In this document: in pieces, positions 23,176 to 32,700 of the stretch
Layout: each line of letters opens with the position of its first letter
How positions within the stretch are numbered: the stretch's first letter is position 1
Assembly: GCF_007003975.1 (NCBI RefSeq)
Contig: NZ_VFTC01000010.1
Span: 124,001 to 188,000 of the forward strand
Direction of reading: 5' to 3'
From: Mesorhizobium sp. WSM4306
GTDB lineage: Bacteria; Pseudomonadota; Alphaproteobacteria; Rhizobiales; Rhizobiaceae
Length of the DNA: 64,000 nucleotides
The notes under the pieces: model-generated
The model's input: the letters and a program-made list of their open reading frames with translations, nothing else
What the model was told of the DNA's origin: nothing
Database searches by the model: none
Position numbers and translations under genes: made by a program

Positions 23176-24453
23176 ATGTTCTACCAGCTCTACGAAATGA
23201 ACCATGCCGCCCTGCAGCCTGCGCGGCTCTACGCCGATGCGGTGCGGCTGTTCTACCGCAACCCGCTTAATCCGTTTTCGCACACGCCATGGGGTCGCTC
23301 GGTGGCTGCGTCCGCTGAATTGTTCGAGCGCACGACGCGCCGCTACAGCAAGCCGCATTTCGACCTGACCAAGACCGTGGTCGACTGGAAGAGTGTCGAG
23401 GTCTCAGAAAAGACGGTGTGGTCGAAGCCGTTCTGCAATCTCACCCGCTTCGAACGGTCCGTGTCTGCCGGGCGCAAGGCCGACCCGAAGCTTTTGATCG
23501 TGGCGCCGATGTCGGGCCATTATGCGACGCTGCTGCGCGGCACGGTCGAGGCGATGCTGCCTTATGCCGACGTGCACATCACCGACTGGGTCGATGCCCG
23601 CATGGTGCCGCTGACCGACGGCCATTTCGACCTCGACGACTACATCGACTACATCATCGACATGCTGCATGCGCTGGGACCTGACACCCATGTGATGGCG
23701 GTGTGCCAGCCTTCGGTGCCGGTGCTGGCGGCGGTGGCGCTGATGGAAAAGCGTGGCGATCCCTTCGTGCCCTCGACCATGACGCTGATGGGCGGGCCGA
23801 TCGACACCCGCCGCAACCCGACCGCGGTCAACCTTCTGGCCAAGGAAAAGGGCATCGACTGGTTCCGCGACAACGTCATCATGAACGCGCCCTGGCCGGT
23901 GCCGGGTTTCGGCCGCGAGGTCTATCCGGGCTTCCTGCAGCTGTCGGGCTTCATGAGCATGAACCTCGACCGCCACATCATCGCCCACAAGGACTTCTTC
24001 ATGCACCTGGTCAAGCATGACGGCGACAATGCCGAGAAGCACCGCGACTTCTACGACGAATATCTGGCGGTGATGGACCTGACGGCGGAGTTTTATCTGC
24101 AGACCGTCGACACGGTGTTCGTGCGCCATGCCCTGCCCAAGGGCGAGATGATGCATCGCGGCGAAATCGTTGACACCAAGGCGATCCGCAACGTCGCGCT
24201 GTTCACGGTCGAGGGCGAGAACGACGATATTTCCGGTCTCGGCCAGACCCAGGCCGCGCACGACCTCTGCCCCAACATTCCGGCCGACCGGCATGCCCAC
24301 TACATGCAGCCGGCCGTCGGCCATTACGGCGTTTTCAACGGCTCGCGTTTCCGCTCGGAAATCGTGCCGCGCATCGTCGATTTCATCGCCAGCTACGGCC
24401 GGCAGAACCGCGTTGCGGTGAAACCGAGGCTGGTCCGCTCCGCCAAGGGTTGA
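23176..24453 (+). CDS. phaZ: Intracellular polyhydroxyalkanoate depolymerase
   Basis: A 425-residue cytoplasmic enzyme that breaks down stored poly-3-hydroxybutyrate. It starts MFYQLYEMNHAALQPARLYA, the usual N-terminus of this family, and has MSGHYATLLRGTVEAMLPYA and VCQPSVPVLAA, in which cysteine is the expected nucleophile. HYGVFNGSRFR near the end carries the catalytic histidine. ATG 23176 with GGAG upstream is preferred over 23041. Confidence 0.92.
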   Translation: MFYQLYEMNHAALQPARLYADAVRLFYRNPLNPFSHTPWGRSVAASAELFERTTRRYSKPHFDLTKTVVDWKSVEVSEKTVWSKPFCNLTRFERSVSAGRKADPKLLIVAPMSGHYATLLRGTVEAMLPYADVHITDWVDARMVPLTDGHFDLDDYIDYIIDMLHALGPDTHVMAVCQPSVPVLAAVALMEKRGDPFVPSTMTLMGGPIDTRRNPTAVNLLAKEKGIDWFRDNVIMNAPWPVPGFGREVYPGFLQLSGFMSMNLDRHIIAHKDFFMHLVKHDGDNAEKHRDFYDEYLAVMDLTAEFYLQTVDTVFVRHALPKGEMMHRGEIVDTKAIRNVALFTVEGENDDISGLGQTQAAHDLCPNIPADRHAHYMQPAVGHYGVFNGSRFRSEIVPRIVDFIASYGRQNRVAVKPRLVRSAKG

Positions 24454-24645
24454 GGCTCGATACAGCTGTGGCGTGCATTGCCTGCAGAAGCGGGGCGACT
24501 TCGCACGCCGCAGGCGTTCTGTTGCACAATAGACGCTGTCGGGCGGGCGCGGGTAACCATGCCGGAAAATCTGCCTCCCCCCATAATTGACACGGACTGT
24601 AAATCCCCTTTAACCTTTCGTTAACAACAAGGGTGAACGGGGACA

Positions 24646-25263
24646 ATGACTTCCTCAGCGATGGCACGGACGCTGCGCTTGTGCGCGGCAACAGGGCTTG
24701 CGGTTTTGGGATGCTGGGCGGCGCCGGCATCGGCGGGCGGCGCCATGGCGACCGGCGGCATGACCTCGCAGCCGATCGGCCATTATGATTTCTGCAAGTC
24801 CAATCCGGGCGAATGCTTGATCCGGCCAAGCAATCTTAACCCGGCTGCGATGACCGACGCCTTCATGCGCAAGCTGATCAGCGTGACATCCAGGGTCAAC
24901 GCCGCCGTCAAGCCGATGAGCGATTACGACATTTACGGCAAGGATGAAGTCTGGGCCTATCCCGACAAGGGCGTCGGCGATTGCGAGGACTATGTGCTGG
25001 AAAAGCGCCGCCAGCTCTACCGGTTCGGCGTGTCGCTGGCCGATCTCCTGATCACCGTCGTGCGCAAGCCGGACGGCGAAGGCCATGCGGTGCTGACGGT
25101 GCGCACCGACAAGGGCGACTACGTTCTCGACAATCTCACCGACAAGGTGAAGATCTGGGACGCCACCGGCTACCGCTTCCTCAAGCGGCAGGCAATCGAC
25201 AACACCGGCCGCTGGGTCTCAATCCGCGGTGGCCAGCAGCTGCTGGTCGGCGCGGTCCAGTAG
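24646..25263 (+). CDS. Transglutaminase-like cysteine protease (BTLCP type), exported
   Basis: A 205-residue protein with a signal peptide (ending near ASAGG) and a transglutaminase-like fold: cysteine in GVGDCEDYVLEKR, histidine in GEGHAVLTVRT and aspartate in GDYVLDNL. This bacterial family (DUF920/BTLCP) is often linked to adhesin processing (LapG) or has unknown targets; no adhesin gene is nearby. It likely acts in the periplasm. Confidence 0.88.
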   Translation: MTSSAMARTLRLCAATGLAVLGCWAAPASAGGAMATGGMTSQPIGHYDFCKSNPGECLIRPSNLNPAAMTDAFMRKLISVTSRVNAAVKPMSDYDIYGKDEVWAYPDKGVGDCEDYVLEKRRQLYRFGVSLADLLITVVRKPDGEGHAVLTVRTDKGDYVLDNLTDKVKIWDATGYRFLKRQAIDNTGRWVSIRGGQQLLVGAVQ

Positions 25264-25369
25264 GATCAAGTAACGGACGGCCTGATCCATCACTTCCATG
25301 CCGTGACATCGACCAAGACCGCTGCAGCGCAGAAATAGCCGAGCGCGATTTCCTGTCTGGCACTGGATC

Positions 25370-25459
25370 TTCTGCACCGCCGTGGCGCTCGTCGTTCACG
25401 GCATGGATCCTCGGGTCTGCGCGTTCGCTTCGCTTCCGCTCCGCCCGTGGATGACGAAA
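25370..25459. repeat. Intergenic repeat family C, single unit
   Basis: TTCTGCACCGCCGTGGCGCT leads into CACGGCATGGATCC and ends in GGATGACGAA. The same unit occurs as inverted pairs at 33369-33554, 41421-41638 and 51554-51714. Apart from this repeat the 307-bp gap 25264-25570 shows no supported gene. Confidence 0.75.
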
Positions 25460-25570
25460 GTCTGAGCCTCCCAAACCGCCTGCCCAAAATTTGTTGCAGT
25501 CTCCCGTGAACCAAACCGTCTCCTGCGGCGACACACAGCCGTAACCAGAACCCAATCACGGAGACTTCCA

Positions 25571-25795
25571 ATGACTTCTTTCCTGCGTACTGCCTTCCTC
25601 GCCGCCGTCGCGGTGTCGTCCCTGGCCGGATCGGCCATGGCAGATCAGACCATCACCTGTTCCAACACCCAGACCAACGACTGGTGGGCCGGCCGTTGTT
25701 GCGGCGCCGGCGACTCGAGCTGCCTTGGTCACGAGGGCCATGGCCACGACCATCACGACAATGGCGGCCGTGGCAGCACTGCCGGCAAGAACTGA
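25571..25795 (+). CDS. Small exported His- and Cys-containing protein (74 aa)
   Basis: A 74-residue protein with a signal peptide (MTSFLRTAFLAAVAVSSLAG, cleavage likely after SAMA). The mature part is about 50 residues with four cysteines (C, CC, C) and a histidine-rich end HEGHGHDHHD. This composition suggests binding of zinc, copper or nickel in the periplasm, but no family is recognised. A ribosome site GGAGA precedes the start. Confidence 0.7.
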   Translation: MTSFLRTAFLAAVAVSSLAGSAMADQTITCSNTQTNDWWAGRCCGAGDSSCLGHEGHGHDHHDNGGRGSTAGKN

Positions 25796-25860
25796 TGCAA
25801 CGTCTCGCCGGCGATCGCCTCTCCAATCAAGGCGAACGCCGGCAAGCGCCTCATGCCATC

Positions 25861-26229
25861 CTATCCGGTGCGTCCAAGCGCCGCCCGGATCGATGCCGTG
25901 ATGCGGCGAAGCTCGGCTTCATCCAGCTTCTCGATGTTCTCGGCCAGGAGATTGGCAAGTTCGGTGGCCGCCGGGCTGAGCCCCGACGTATCGAGTTTCA
26001 CGCGCGGATGCGAGGCCTCGGCCAGCCGCGCCAGTTCCTCAGCGTCGTCCCAGATGACGTTGAAATAGCCGATGATCTTCTGGATCAGGGTCCAGGTCGG
26101 CGCGCCGCGGCGGCCATGTTCCAGCGCCGACAGATAGGCGGCGGAAACACCGATCGCCTGCGCCATATCCTTCTGACGGACACCGCGCTCGATTCTCAGC
26201 GCGCGAATCTTTTCGCCGAACGGCGTCAT
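25861..26229 (-). CDS. XRE-type helix-turn-helix regulator
   Basis: A 122-residue cytosolic protein. The first 60 residues are a Cro/C1-type HTH (MTPFGEKIRALRIERGVRQK and DMAQAIGVSAAYLSALEHGR). The rest is helical, of unknown ligand. It overlaps the upstream smr gene by four bases, the arrangement being smr-xre in one unit with mltA and tim44. Confidence 0.9.
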   Translation of the reverse strand: MTPFGEKIRALRIERGVRQKDMAQAIGVSAAYLSALEHGRRGAPTWTLIQKIIGYFNVIWDDAEELARLAEASHPRVKLDTSGLSPAATELANLLAENIEKLDEAELRRITASIRAALGRTG

Positions 26230-26747
26230 CTGCTGACCCGCCTGAGACGCACATAGAGCGCGCCCGAACCGCCATGGTTGCGGGCGGCGTGGTCGTGGCT
26301 GGAGACCAGTGGCCGGAAGGCGGGGGTCGACAGCCAGGCCGGCACGGCACGCCGCAAGACGCCGTCGCCGCCCGACGACGAACCTTTTCCCGTGATGATC
26401 AGGACATAGCGGATGCCGCCGGCATGCGCCCGGTGCAGGAACGAAAACAACAACGAATAGGCCTCGTCCTGGGTCATGCCGTGCAAATCGACACGGCCCT
26501 CGATCGGCAGCCGGCCGTTCTTCAGCTTGTCCAGCGTCGGCTCGTCCAACGCGTGCGAAACATGTTGCGCCTTCGGCTTGGCGGCGACGGCCGGCGCGAT
26601 TGCAACCGGCGCCTGCGACGGCTTGGGGTCGGCGATGATGTCGCGGATGTCGACCGCCATCCTGTCCTTCAGCGGCCGGGCGGTCCGCGCCACCAGGTTC
26701 CACAACACCCGGTCGTCCTCGCTGAGCCTATCGGGGCGGTTGCTCAT
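26226..26747 (-). CDS. Smr-domain protein
   Basis: A 173-residue protein with an N-terminal low-complexity linker and a C-terminal Smr domain: GRVDLHGMTQDEAYSLLFSF and YVLIITGKGSSSGGDGVLRR. Smr domains bind or nick nucleic acids; stand-alone bacterial forms may act on RNA at stalled ribosomes. Which substrate applies here is not visible. It overlaps both neighbours by four bases. Confidence 0.92.
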   Translation of the reverse strand: MSNRPDRLSEDDRVLWNLVARTARPLKDRMAVDIRDIIADPKPSQAPVAIAPAVAAKPKAQHVSHALDEPTLDKLKNGRLPIEGRVDLHGMTQDEAYSLLFSFLHRAHAGGIRYVLIITGKGSSSGGDGVLRRAVPAWLSTPAFRPLVSSHDHAARNHGGSGALYVRLRRVSR

Positions 26748-27877
26748 CGATTCGTCTCCGAAACGAGAACTCTTGGCACCAGCGCATAGAAATCCGCCTT
26801 GTTGCGCACGACCCCGGCGATCTCGCCGGCGGCATCGCCTGAACCGGCGAAGAGATCGCCGCGCGCCGGTCCGGTGATGGCCGAGCCGGTATCCTGCGCG
26901 ATCATCAGCCGCCGGAACGGTTTTTGCTCGAAGGCCATCAGCGTCGGTGCATCGATGTAGAACGGCGTGCCGAATGTGTGCAGCAGCCGGTCGACGGCGA
27001 CCGAGCGGCCCGGCGTCAGCGGCACCTTGGCGGCGGCGATCGGACCGAGCGTCGCGTCGCCGACCGCTGCTTCGCGAAAGAAGATGTAGGAGCGGTTCTG
27101 CCAGAGGATCTCGTCGATGCGATCGGGATGCGCCCTGAACCAGGCACGGATCGACTGCATCGTCACTTTTTCAAGCGGGATCTCGCCGAGATCGGCGAGG
27201 ATCTTGCCTGGCCCGGTAAAACGCTGGCCGGATTTGGCGGCATAGGTGACGCGGCAAGACCGACCATCGGTCATCTTCAGCCGCGCCGCGCCCTGCACAT
27301 GGATGAAGAAGGCATCGACTTTTTCCGCAAGCCAGGCGATTTCCAGGCCTTTGCCGGCCAGCGCGCCGCGCTCGATCTGGCCACGGTCGAAATACTCGAC
27401 CGGCCCCTGCGGCGTGTCACGGGCGAAGGCCAGATACTCGTCCATGCCCTCGGGACGGTTGGCGCCGTCGATGTCGATCAGATCGCCCGGCCGCGCCATA
27501 AGCGGCACCGTGAATTCTTCCGTGCGCACCGGCGAAGCCTCGACCTCCGGTTCGTAGAAGCCGGTGACCAGACCCGCATTTTCAGCCTGAACCTTGGCTG
27601 GAACGAAATGACGCTCGAAGAAATCCTTGGCTGCCGACCGATTCGCCGGCGAAACGGAACGCGCCTCGTCATAGGCGCCGGCAAAGGCATCGAACCGGAC
27701 GCCGAGCGAACCGGTGCGATAAGGCTTGGTCAGGACATGAAAGGCCGAACGGCGGAAGGCTTCGAAGGCGGCAAGGTGATCGTCCGCAGCCCAGCCGGGA
27801 AGATCATCAAAGGATTTCTCGACGAAAAGGGACGATAGCGACACCGCGGCCCCGCCACTGGCCATGTTTGCCTGCAT
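26744..27877 (-). CDS. mltA: Membrane-bound lytic murein transglycosylase A family
   Basis: A 377-residue enzyme that cleaves peptidoglycan. It has the MltA core (VTGFYEPEVEAS, FFIHVQGAARLKM, NRSYIFF) and the C-terminal 3D domain with acidic residues in MIAQDTGSAITGPARGDLF. No lipobox is seen near the chosen start, so the membrane anchor of E. coli MltA is not evident. ATG 27877 is taken; GTG 27904 is possible. Overlaps the smr gene by four bases. Confidence 0.88.
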   Translation of the reverse strand: MQANMASGGAAVSLSSLFVEKSFDDLPGWAADDHLAAFEAFRRSAFHVLTKPYRTGSLGVRFDAFAGAYDEARSVSPANRSAAKDFFERHFVPAKVQAENAGLVTGFYEPEVEASPVRTEEFTVPLMARPGDLIDIDGANRPEGMDEYLAFARDTPQGPVEYFDRGQIERGALAGKGLEIAWLAEKVDAFFIHVQGAARLKMTDGRSCRVTYAAKSGQRFTGPGKILADLGEIPLEKVTMQSIRAWFRAHPDRIDEILWQNRSYIFFREAAVGDATLGPIAAAKVPLTPGRSVAVDRLLHTFGTPFYIDAPTLMAFEQKPFRRLMIAQDTGSAITGPARGDLFAGSGDAAGEIAGVVRNKADFYALVPRVLVSETNR

Positions 27878-27925
27878 GTCGATATCCCAAAAACCGCTGC
27901 CCACTTTTGGGCGACATGCAAAGAT

Positions 27926-28630
27926 TCAGTCTTCTTCCTCGGTGGCGACCAGCTTCCAGTTCGGATCGCGCGAGCGTGTGTCGCGGGCGAAGGTCCAGAC
28001 ATCCTTGACCTCGGCCACTGTCTCGGGATCGCCATCGATGACAGCACCCGCCTTGTCGCGGGTCGCCGAAATCAGCTCGCTGACGATGCGCAGCGTGATG
28101 TGCGCCTCGCCACCCTTCATCTCGGCCGAGACGATGTCGGCCTTGTCGATGCCGACGAAGGAGGACTGGATCTTTTCGGCTTTCGCCTCGCGGTCGCCTA
28201 TTGCGGCGACGAAACCATCGAAAACCTCACGCGACAAAAGGTTCTTCAGCGTTTTGCGATCGCCATCGGCATAGGCCATGACGATCATCTCATAGGCCAT
28301 CTTGGCGCCGTCGACGAAACCCTTCGGGTCGAAGGACGGATCATTGTCCTTGATCGTGCGCAGGCCTTTGTTGAGGTCGGTGTCGGGCTTGGCGAAGGCG
28401 TCGATGGCCGCATAGGTTTCGGCAGCCGTTTCGCCCGGCAGGCGCTTGCGGGGCAGCGAAACCACATTTTCGGGCTTTTGGGTCGCGTCCTTGTCGGTGC
28501 GGCTGGCCGTATAGGGATCGAAGGGCGGGCGTTCGCTGCCCGTGCGGCGGCCGAGGACGTTGCGCAGCTGGAAAAAGATCACCACTGCGGCAATCAGAAA
28601 GAAAATGGTGCCGAAGTCGAAGAATCCCAT
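27926..28630 (-). CDS. Tim44-domain protein
   Basis: A 234-residue protein with an N-terminal membrane helix (FGTIFFLIAAVVIFFQLRNV) and a C-terminal Tim44 domain (AYADGDRKTLKNLLSREVFD and on). The alphaproteobacterial relative TimA is an inner-membrane protein of the line that gave rise to mitochondrial Tim44. It is divergent from fxsA, an order typical of the origin-side secB neighbourhood in rhizobia. Start ATG 28630 is used. Confidence 0.9.
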   Translation of the reverse strand: MGFFDFGTIFFLIAAVVIFFQLRNVLGRRTGSERPPFDPYTASRTDKDATQKPENVVSLPRKRLPGETAAETYAAIDAFAKPDTDLNKGLRTIKDNDPSFDPKGFVDGAKMAYEMIVMAYADGDRKTLKNLLSREVFDGFVAAIGDREAKAEKIQSSFVGIDKADIVSAEMKGGEAHITLRIVSELISATRDKAGAVIDGDPETVAEVKDVWTFARDTRSRDPNWKLVATEEED

Positions 28631-28806
28631 ATCTTTCGCCAATCAATCCCTGACCTGGCCGGACCGCCGGCCAATCCGGGCCGCGATCGCATAGCGTTCA
28701 ACATGCAAAGCATATAGAACGCATGGCGCAATCATTCAAATCAAAGGCAGGCATACCTATCTAACGGCCTCAGTGCCAGCGGCGATTGTACGCCGTCCGG
28801 CAAAAC

Positions 28807-29328
28807 ATGGAAACGATCGGTCAAGACTTGCGCATTTCCTTCCTCCCTTTGTTCGTGCTTGCACTCCCGCTGCTGGAAATCGCCGGTTTCGTCATTGTCG
28901 GCCGCGAGATCGGGGCGCTGGCGACGGTCGGCCTGGTGCTGGCTTCCAGCCTTGCCGGCGTGCTTCTGCTCCGCCACCAGGGCTTTGGTGTCATGGCGCG
29001 GGTGCGCGCCGAGATGGCCGGCGGCGGCGACCCCAGCCGCCAGCTCGCGCATGGCGCCATGATCGTGGTCGCCGCGATCCTTTTGATCATTCCCGGCTTC
29101 ATCACCGACATTATCGGCCTGCTTCTGTTCCTGCCGCCGGTGCGCGACCTTGCCTGGCGCAGGCTCAAGGGCCGCATCGTCGTCGCCACCGATTTCACCG
29201 CCGGCGGTTTTCGGGGCAGGTCGCGCGACAAGGTCATCGATCTCGACGACGGCGATTATTCGCGCGAAGACGATTTCAAGCGCGGCCCCGACCATAATTC
29301 GCCGTGGCGGCGGCTGAAGGACGACTGA
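28807..29328 (+). CDS. fxsA: FxsA-family membrane protein
   Basis: A 173-residue inner-membrane protein with about three spans. FVLALPLLEIAGFVIVGREI, LATVGLVLASSLAGVLLLRH and IIPGFITDIIGLLLFLPPVR are the conserved family segments. In E. coli FxsA removes phage F exclusion when made in excess; its normal role is unknown. The C-terminal tail is acidic. Confidence 0.88.
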   Translation: METIGQDLRISFLPLFVLALPLLEIAGFVIVGREIGALATVGLVLASSLAGVLLLRHQGFGVMARVRAEMAGGGDPSRQLAHGAMIVVAAILLIIPGFITDIIGLLLFLPPVRDLAWRRLKGRIVVATDFTAGGFRGRSRDKVIDLDDGDYSREDDFKRGPDHNSPWRRLKDD

Positions 29329-29485
29329 GGCTATTCAGGTGATGCCGGTCTGACCTGAAACTCAACACAGTTTTGATCCTTCCGGTCACAAGGCGGCAAA
29401 CCTTGTCTTGTCATGCCGACCATGCTAGCCAACGCCCGATTTCAATTCGGTCAGCTCTGCTGCCCAGGCAAAAGGATCAAGGCTC

Positions 29486-29986
29486 ATGGCCAGCAAAGAT
29501 GACGCGCCGGTCGGCGCCGCAAACGGCAACGGCGAAACGGCACAGCCGTCGCTCAACGTGCTTGCCCAGTATGTGAAGGACCTGTCCTTCGAAAGCCCCG
29601 GCGCGCCGAACTCGCTGCGCGGCCGCGACAAGGCCCCCGGCATCGCCATCAACGTCAATGTCAACGCCAATCCGCTCTCCGACAAGCAGTTCGACGTCAA
29701 TCTGACGTTGAACGCCAAGGCCTCCTTCGACCAGGAAGTGCTGTTCAATGTCGAGCTCGTCTATGGTGGCGTCTTTGCCATCTCCGGCTTCCCGCAGGAG
29801 CACATGCTGCCGATCCTGTTCATCGAATGCCCGCGGCTCTTGTTCCCCTTCGCCCGCCAGATCATCGCCGAAGCCACCCGCAATGGCGGCTTCCCGCCGC
29901 TGATGCTCGACCCGATCGATTTCGCCCAGATGTTCCAGCAGAAGCTGGCTGAAGACCAGGCGGCGTCGAAGGTCAAGGTGAGCTGA
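29486..29986 (+). CDS. secB: Protein-export chaperone SecB
   Basis: A 166-residue cytosolic chaperone that keeps exported proteins unfolded and hands them to SecA. The SecB core is complete: [50 protein letters not shown] and [20 protein letters not shown]. It is followed 20 bp later by a strong terminator. Confidence 0.96.
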   Translation: MASKDDAPVGAANGNGETAQPSLNVLAQYVKDLSFESPGAPNSLRGRDKAPGIAINVNVNANPLSDKQFDVNLTLNAKASFDQEVLFNVELVYGGVFAISGFPQEHMLPILFIECPRLLFPFARQIIAEATRNGGFPPLMLDPIDFAQMFQQKLAEDQAASKVKVS

Positions 29987-30006
29987 GGGTTCGCCACTAT
30001 GGATTG

Positions 30007-30033
30007 AAAAGCCCGGCTTGTGCCGGGCTTTTT
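30007..30033 (+). terminator. Rho-independent terminator of secB
   Basis: GCCCGGC and GCCGGGC form a 7-bp GC stem (30011-30028) with a TTGT loop, preceded by AAAA and followed by five Ts, so it can work in both directions. Confidence 0.9.
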
Positions 30034-30061
30034 GTTGGATTCGTGCCGAGAGGACTGCACA

Positions 30062-30221
30062 GCGCCCCCTCTGCCTTGCCAGGCATCTCCCCCACATGGG
30101 GGGAGATCAGCAGCTTCGACGGCCGCGCCTGTCCATACAACTCTCGAGATTGGCGAAGGCCGGTGTGACGTCTGATCTCCCCCCTTGTGGGGGAGATGTC
30201 CGGTAGGACAGAGGGGGGCGC
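30062..30221. repeat. Intergenic repeat family A, copy 2
   Basis: Two inverted arms starting GCGCCCCCTCTGCC and ending GACAGAGGGGGGCG, with CTCCCCC/GGGGGAG inner stems. It is close to copies 1 and 6 in sequence and organisation. Confidence 0.8.
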
Positions 30222-30259
30222 GAAGGGGCGCTACGGGTTGATGTTAATCCCGCGGAAAA

Positions 30260-30964
30260 TCACCCCGCCGCCACCTTCAGCCACAGCGCCTTTTCGCCCA
30301 GCGTTGCGACCAGCCCGGCGTGCGCTGCGCGCTCGGACTCGGTCAGCCGCGAGGGCAGGCCGATCGGCCTGGCGGCGATCGAGATGTCGATGTCGGCGAC
30401 GTCACCATTGGCATTGACCTGCACCGCCACCGTTTCGAGGATCAGCGCCGCCTGTTTGCCGCCGATGAGCTCGATATAGACTTCGGCGAGAAGTTCGGAA
30501 TCGAGCAGCGCGCCGTGCTTGGTGCGGTGGCCGTTGTCGATGCCGTAGCGGCGGCAGAGCGCGTCGAGCGAATTGGGACCCATGGGGTGCTTGCGTCGAG
30601 CCAGCGCCAACGTATCGACGACGCGCCCCGTATCGATGACCGGCTGGCCGAGCCGGCCGAACTCGGTGTTGAGGAAGCCGATGTCGAAATTGGCGTTGTG
30701 GGCGACGAGCTTGGCGCCGTCGGTGAAGGATAGCCATTCCTCGGCGATTTCGGCGAAGGTCGGCTTGCCGACCAGGTCGGCGGCGCTGATGCCGTGCACG
30801 GCCTGCGCCTCGTGGTGGACCGCGCGCCCTTGCGGATTGATGAACTTGTGGAAGGTGCGGCCGGTCGGGAAGCGGTTGACCAATTCGACGCCGCCAAGCT
30901 CGATGATGCGGTCGTCGCGCATGTCGAGGCCGGTGGTTTCGGTATCGAAGATGATCTCACGCAT
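30260..30964 (-). CDS. dnaQ: DNA polymerase III epsilon subunit (proofreading exonuclease)
   Basis: A 234-residue 3'-5' exonuclease with motifs Exo I IIFDTETTGLD, Exo II VAHNANFDIGFLN and Exo III HGALLDSELLAEVY, with the catalytic histidine in RTKHGALLD. It forms the core polymerase with DnaE. It is read towards lower coordinates, away from the predicted origin, next to coaE as in other rhizobia. Confidence 0.96.
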   Translation of the reverse strand: MREIIFDTETTGLDMRDDRIIELGGVELVNRFPTGRTFHKFINPQGRAVHHEAQAVHGISAADLVGKPTFAEIAEEWLSFTDGAKLVAHNANFDIGFLNTEFGRLGQPVIDTGRVVDTLALARRKHPMGPNSLDALCRRYGIDNGHRTKHGALLDSELLAEVYIELIGGKQAALILETVAVQVNANGDVADIDISIAARPIGLPSRLTESERAAHAGLVATLGEKALWLKVAAG

Positions 30965-31033
30965 AGAATCAGCTCACTCCTAAGGGAGTAGAATCATAGA
31001 GCGGAACAAAATGGCAATGGGTAATGCCCTTTT

Positions 31034-31269
31034 TCCCTTCTCCCCTTGTGGGGTGAGCGGCCGGTTCGCCGAAGGCGAATTCTTCGTGCCAGTGGCACGA
31101 TGAAAGGCCGGCGAACGCCGGGACGCTGCGAAGCAGCGGGGACCCGGCAGGGTGGATTGGCCACCGCCCGGCCCTTCGCAAGCTCAGGGCGTTCGAAGCT
31201 CGAAAAGCCAAGCAATTGGCTTTTCGTTCGCTGCGCGAACCGCTTCTCACCCCACAAGGGGAGAAGGGA
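31034..31269. repeat. Intergenic repeat family B, copy 1
   Basis: An element of about 236 bp with outer arms TTCTCCCCTTGTGGGGTGAG and the matching end. Inner hairpins include GTGCCAGTGGCAC, CTGCGAAGCAG and AAAAGCCAAGCAATTGGCTTTT. A second copy lies at 61213-61450 in the opposite orientation. Short frames inside both copies are repeat sequence, not genes. Confidence 0.8.
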
Positions 31270-31274
31270 AAGCG

Positions 31275-31859
31275 TCAGCGCCCAGAGAGTTCGGCGATGA
31301 TGGCCTTGACCGCGGCACGTGCCGCCTCCATCCCTTCACCCGTGTCGATGACGAAATCTGCCTGACGGCGTTTTTCGGCGTCGGGCACCTGCTTGGCCAG
31401 GATCGCCGACAGCTTCTCCTCGCTCATGCCGGGCCGCGCCAGCACGCGGGCGCGCTGGATGTCGGCCGGCGCGGTGACGACGACGACCTTGTCGACCCGG
31501 GCGCGCCCGCCGGTCTCGAACAGCAGCGGAATGTCGAGCACGACCAGCGGCGCGCCGGCCGCGCGGTGTCTTGTCAGAAAGGCATCGGCGTCGGCACGCA
31601 CCAGCGGATGGATGATTGTCTCCAAAGTCTTCAGCGCCGCGGCGTCACCCAGCACCCGCGCGCCTAATTTCGCACGGTCTACGACGCCGGACACGGTGGT
31701 GCCGGGAAAGGCTACTTCGACCAAGGGCGCAGCCTTGCCGGAATAAAGCCGATGCACGGTCTCGTCGGAATCATGCACAGGCACGCCGGCGTCGGCGAAC
31801 ATCTTCGCCGTCGTCGACTTGCCCATGCCGATCGATCCGGTGAGGCCGAGCACGATCAT
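31275..31859 (-). CDS. coaE: Dephospho-CoA kinase
   Basis: A 194-residue enzyme for the last step of coenzyme A synthesis. The P-loop is [17 protein letters not shown] at the very start; [10 protein letters not shown] and [11 protein letters not shown] are family motifs. ATG 31859 is used, since the longer frame adds residues before the P-loop strand. It is 14 bp from aroE in the same unit. Confidence 0.95.
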   Translation of the reverse strand: MIVLGLTGSIGMGKSTTAKMFADAGVPVHDSDETVHRLYSGKAAPLVEVAFPGTTVSGVVDRAKLGARVLGDAAALKTLETIIHPLVRADADAFLTRHRAAGAPLVVLDIPLLFETGGRARVDKVVVVTAPADIQRARVLARPGMSEEKLSAILAKQVPDAEKRRQADFVIDTGEGMEAARAAVKAIIAELSGR

Positions 31860-31872
31860 CGTTTGGCGCCCA

Positions 31873-32700
31873 TCATTTCGCAACAATGTCGGCGACAATC
31901 ATCTGCCGCAATTCCGGCGTGACGTCCGGCTTCTCGCCGAACCAGCGCTCGAAGCCGGGCACGGCCTGATGCAGCAGCATGCCGAGACCATCGACCGTCT
32001 TCAAATTGCGTGCCCGCGCCGCGGCGAGCAGCGGCGTTTCCAAGGGCACATAGACAATGTCGGAAACGATGGCGTGGCCCGGCAGGCCAGCGGGATCGGC
32101 GGCCAGCGTGGCATCGCCATGCATGCCGAGCGCCGTGGTGTTGACGAGCAGGCCGGCATCGGCAAGCAGATCGCCGACCGCGCCATGCGCCGAGACGCCG
32201 GTGCCGAAACGGTCCGCCAATTCCTGCGCCCGCGCCAAGGTGCGGTTGACGATGCGGATATCCCTGACGCCACGCACTTTCAGCGCGTGGATGACTGCAC
32301 GCGACGCCCCGCCGGCGCCGAGCACCACGGCCGGGCCGTTTTTGTCCCAGCCCTGCGCATGCTCGTCGAGATTGCCGGCAAAGCCGATCCAGTCCGAATT
32401 GCCGCCCCACAGCAGGCCGTCTTCCAGCCACAGCATGTTGACGGCGCCGATCATCTCCGCCGCTTCGTCGCGGCGCTCGACCCTGGCAAAGGCCACCTCC
32501 TTGTGCGGGATGGTGACGTTGCCGCCCTGGTAGTCATTGGCCTGCAGCGATGTCAGGAATGCGGGAAAATCGGCCGGCGCGACATCGATGGCGCGGTAGC
32601 TGCCGTCGATGTCGTATTTCTTCAGCCAATAGCCATGGATCTTCGGCGAGCGCGAATGCGCGATCGGATGGCCGGTGACAAAAGCTTTTTTCTCAACCAT
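31873..32700 (-). CDS. aroE: Shikimate dehydrogenase
   Basis: A 275-residue NADPH enzyme of aromatic amino acid synthesis. It has the substrate region [17 protein letters not shown], the catalytic lysine in [11 protein letters not shown], the glycine-rich loop [11 protein letters not shown] and GLGMLLHQA. It overlaps maf by 8 bases, so translation is probably coupled. Confidence 0.96.
   Translation of the reverse strand: MVEKKAFVTGHPIAHSRSPKIHGYWLKKYDIDGSYRAIDVAPADFPAFLTSLQANDYQGGNVTIPHKEVAFARVERRDEAAEMIGAVNMLWLEDGLLWGGNSDWIGFAGNLDEHAQGWDKNGPAVVLGAGGASRAVIHALKVRGVRDIRIVNRTLARAQELADRFGTGVSAHGAVGDLLADAGLLVNTTALGMHGDATLAADPAGLPGHAIVSDIVYVPLETPLLAAARARNLKTVDGLGMLLHQAVPGFERWFGEKPDVTPELRQMIVADIVAK

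Noticed and set aside
31046..31300. Frames of 80-93 codons within repeat B, also at 61268-61540
   Set aside because: The same peptides occur in both copies because the repeat is duplicated; the DNA folds into hairpins and has no ribosome sites.
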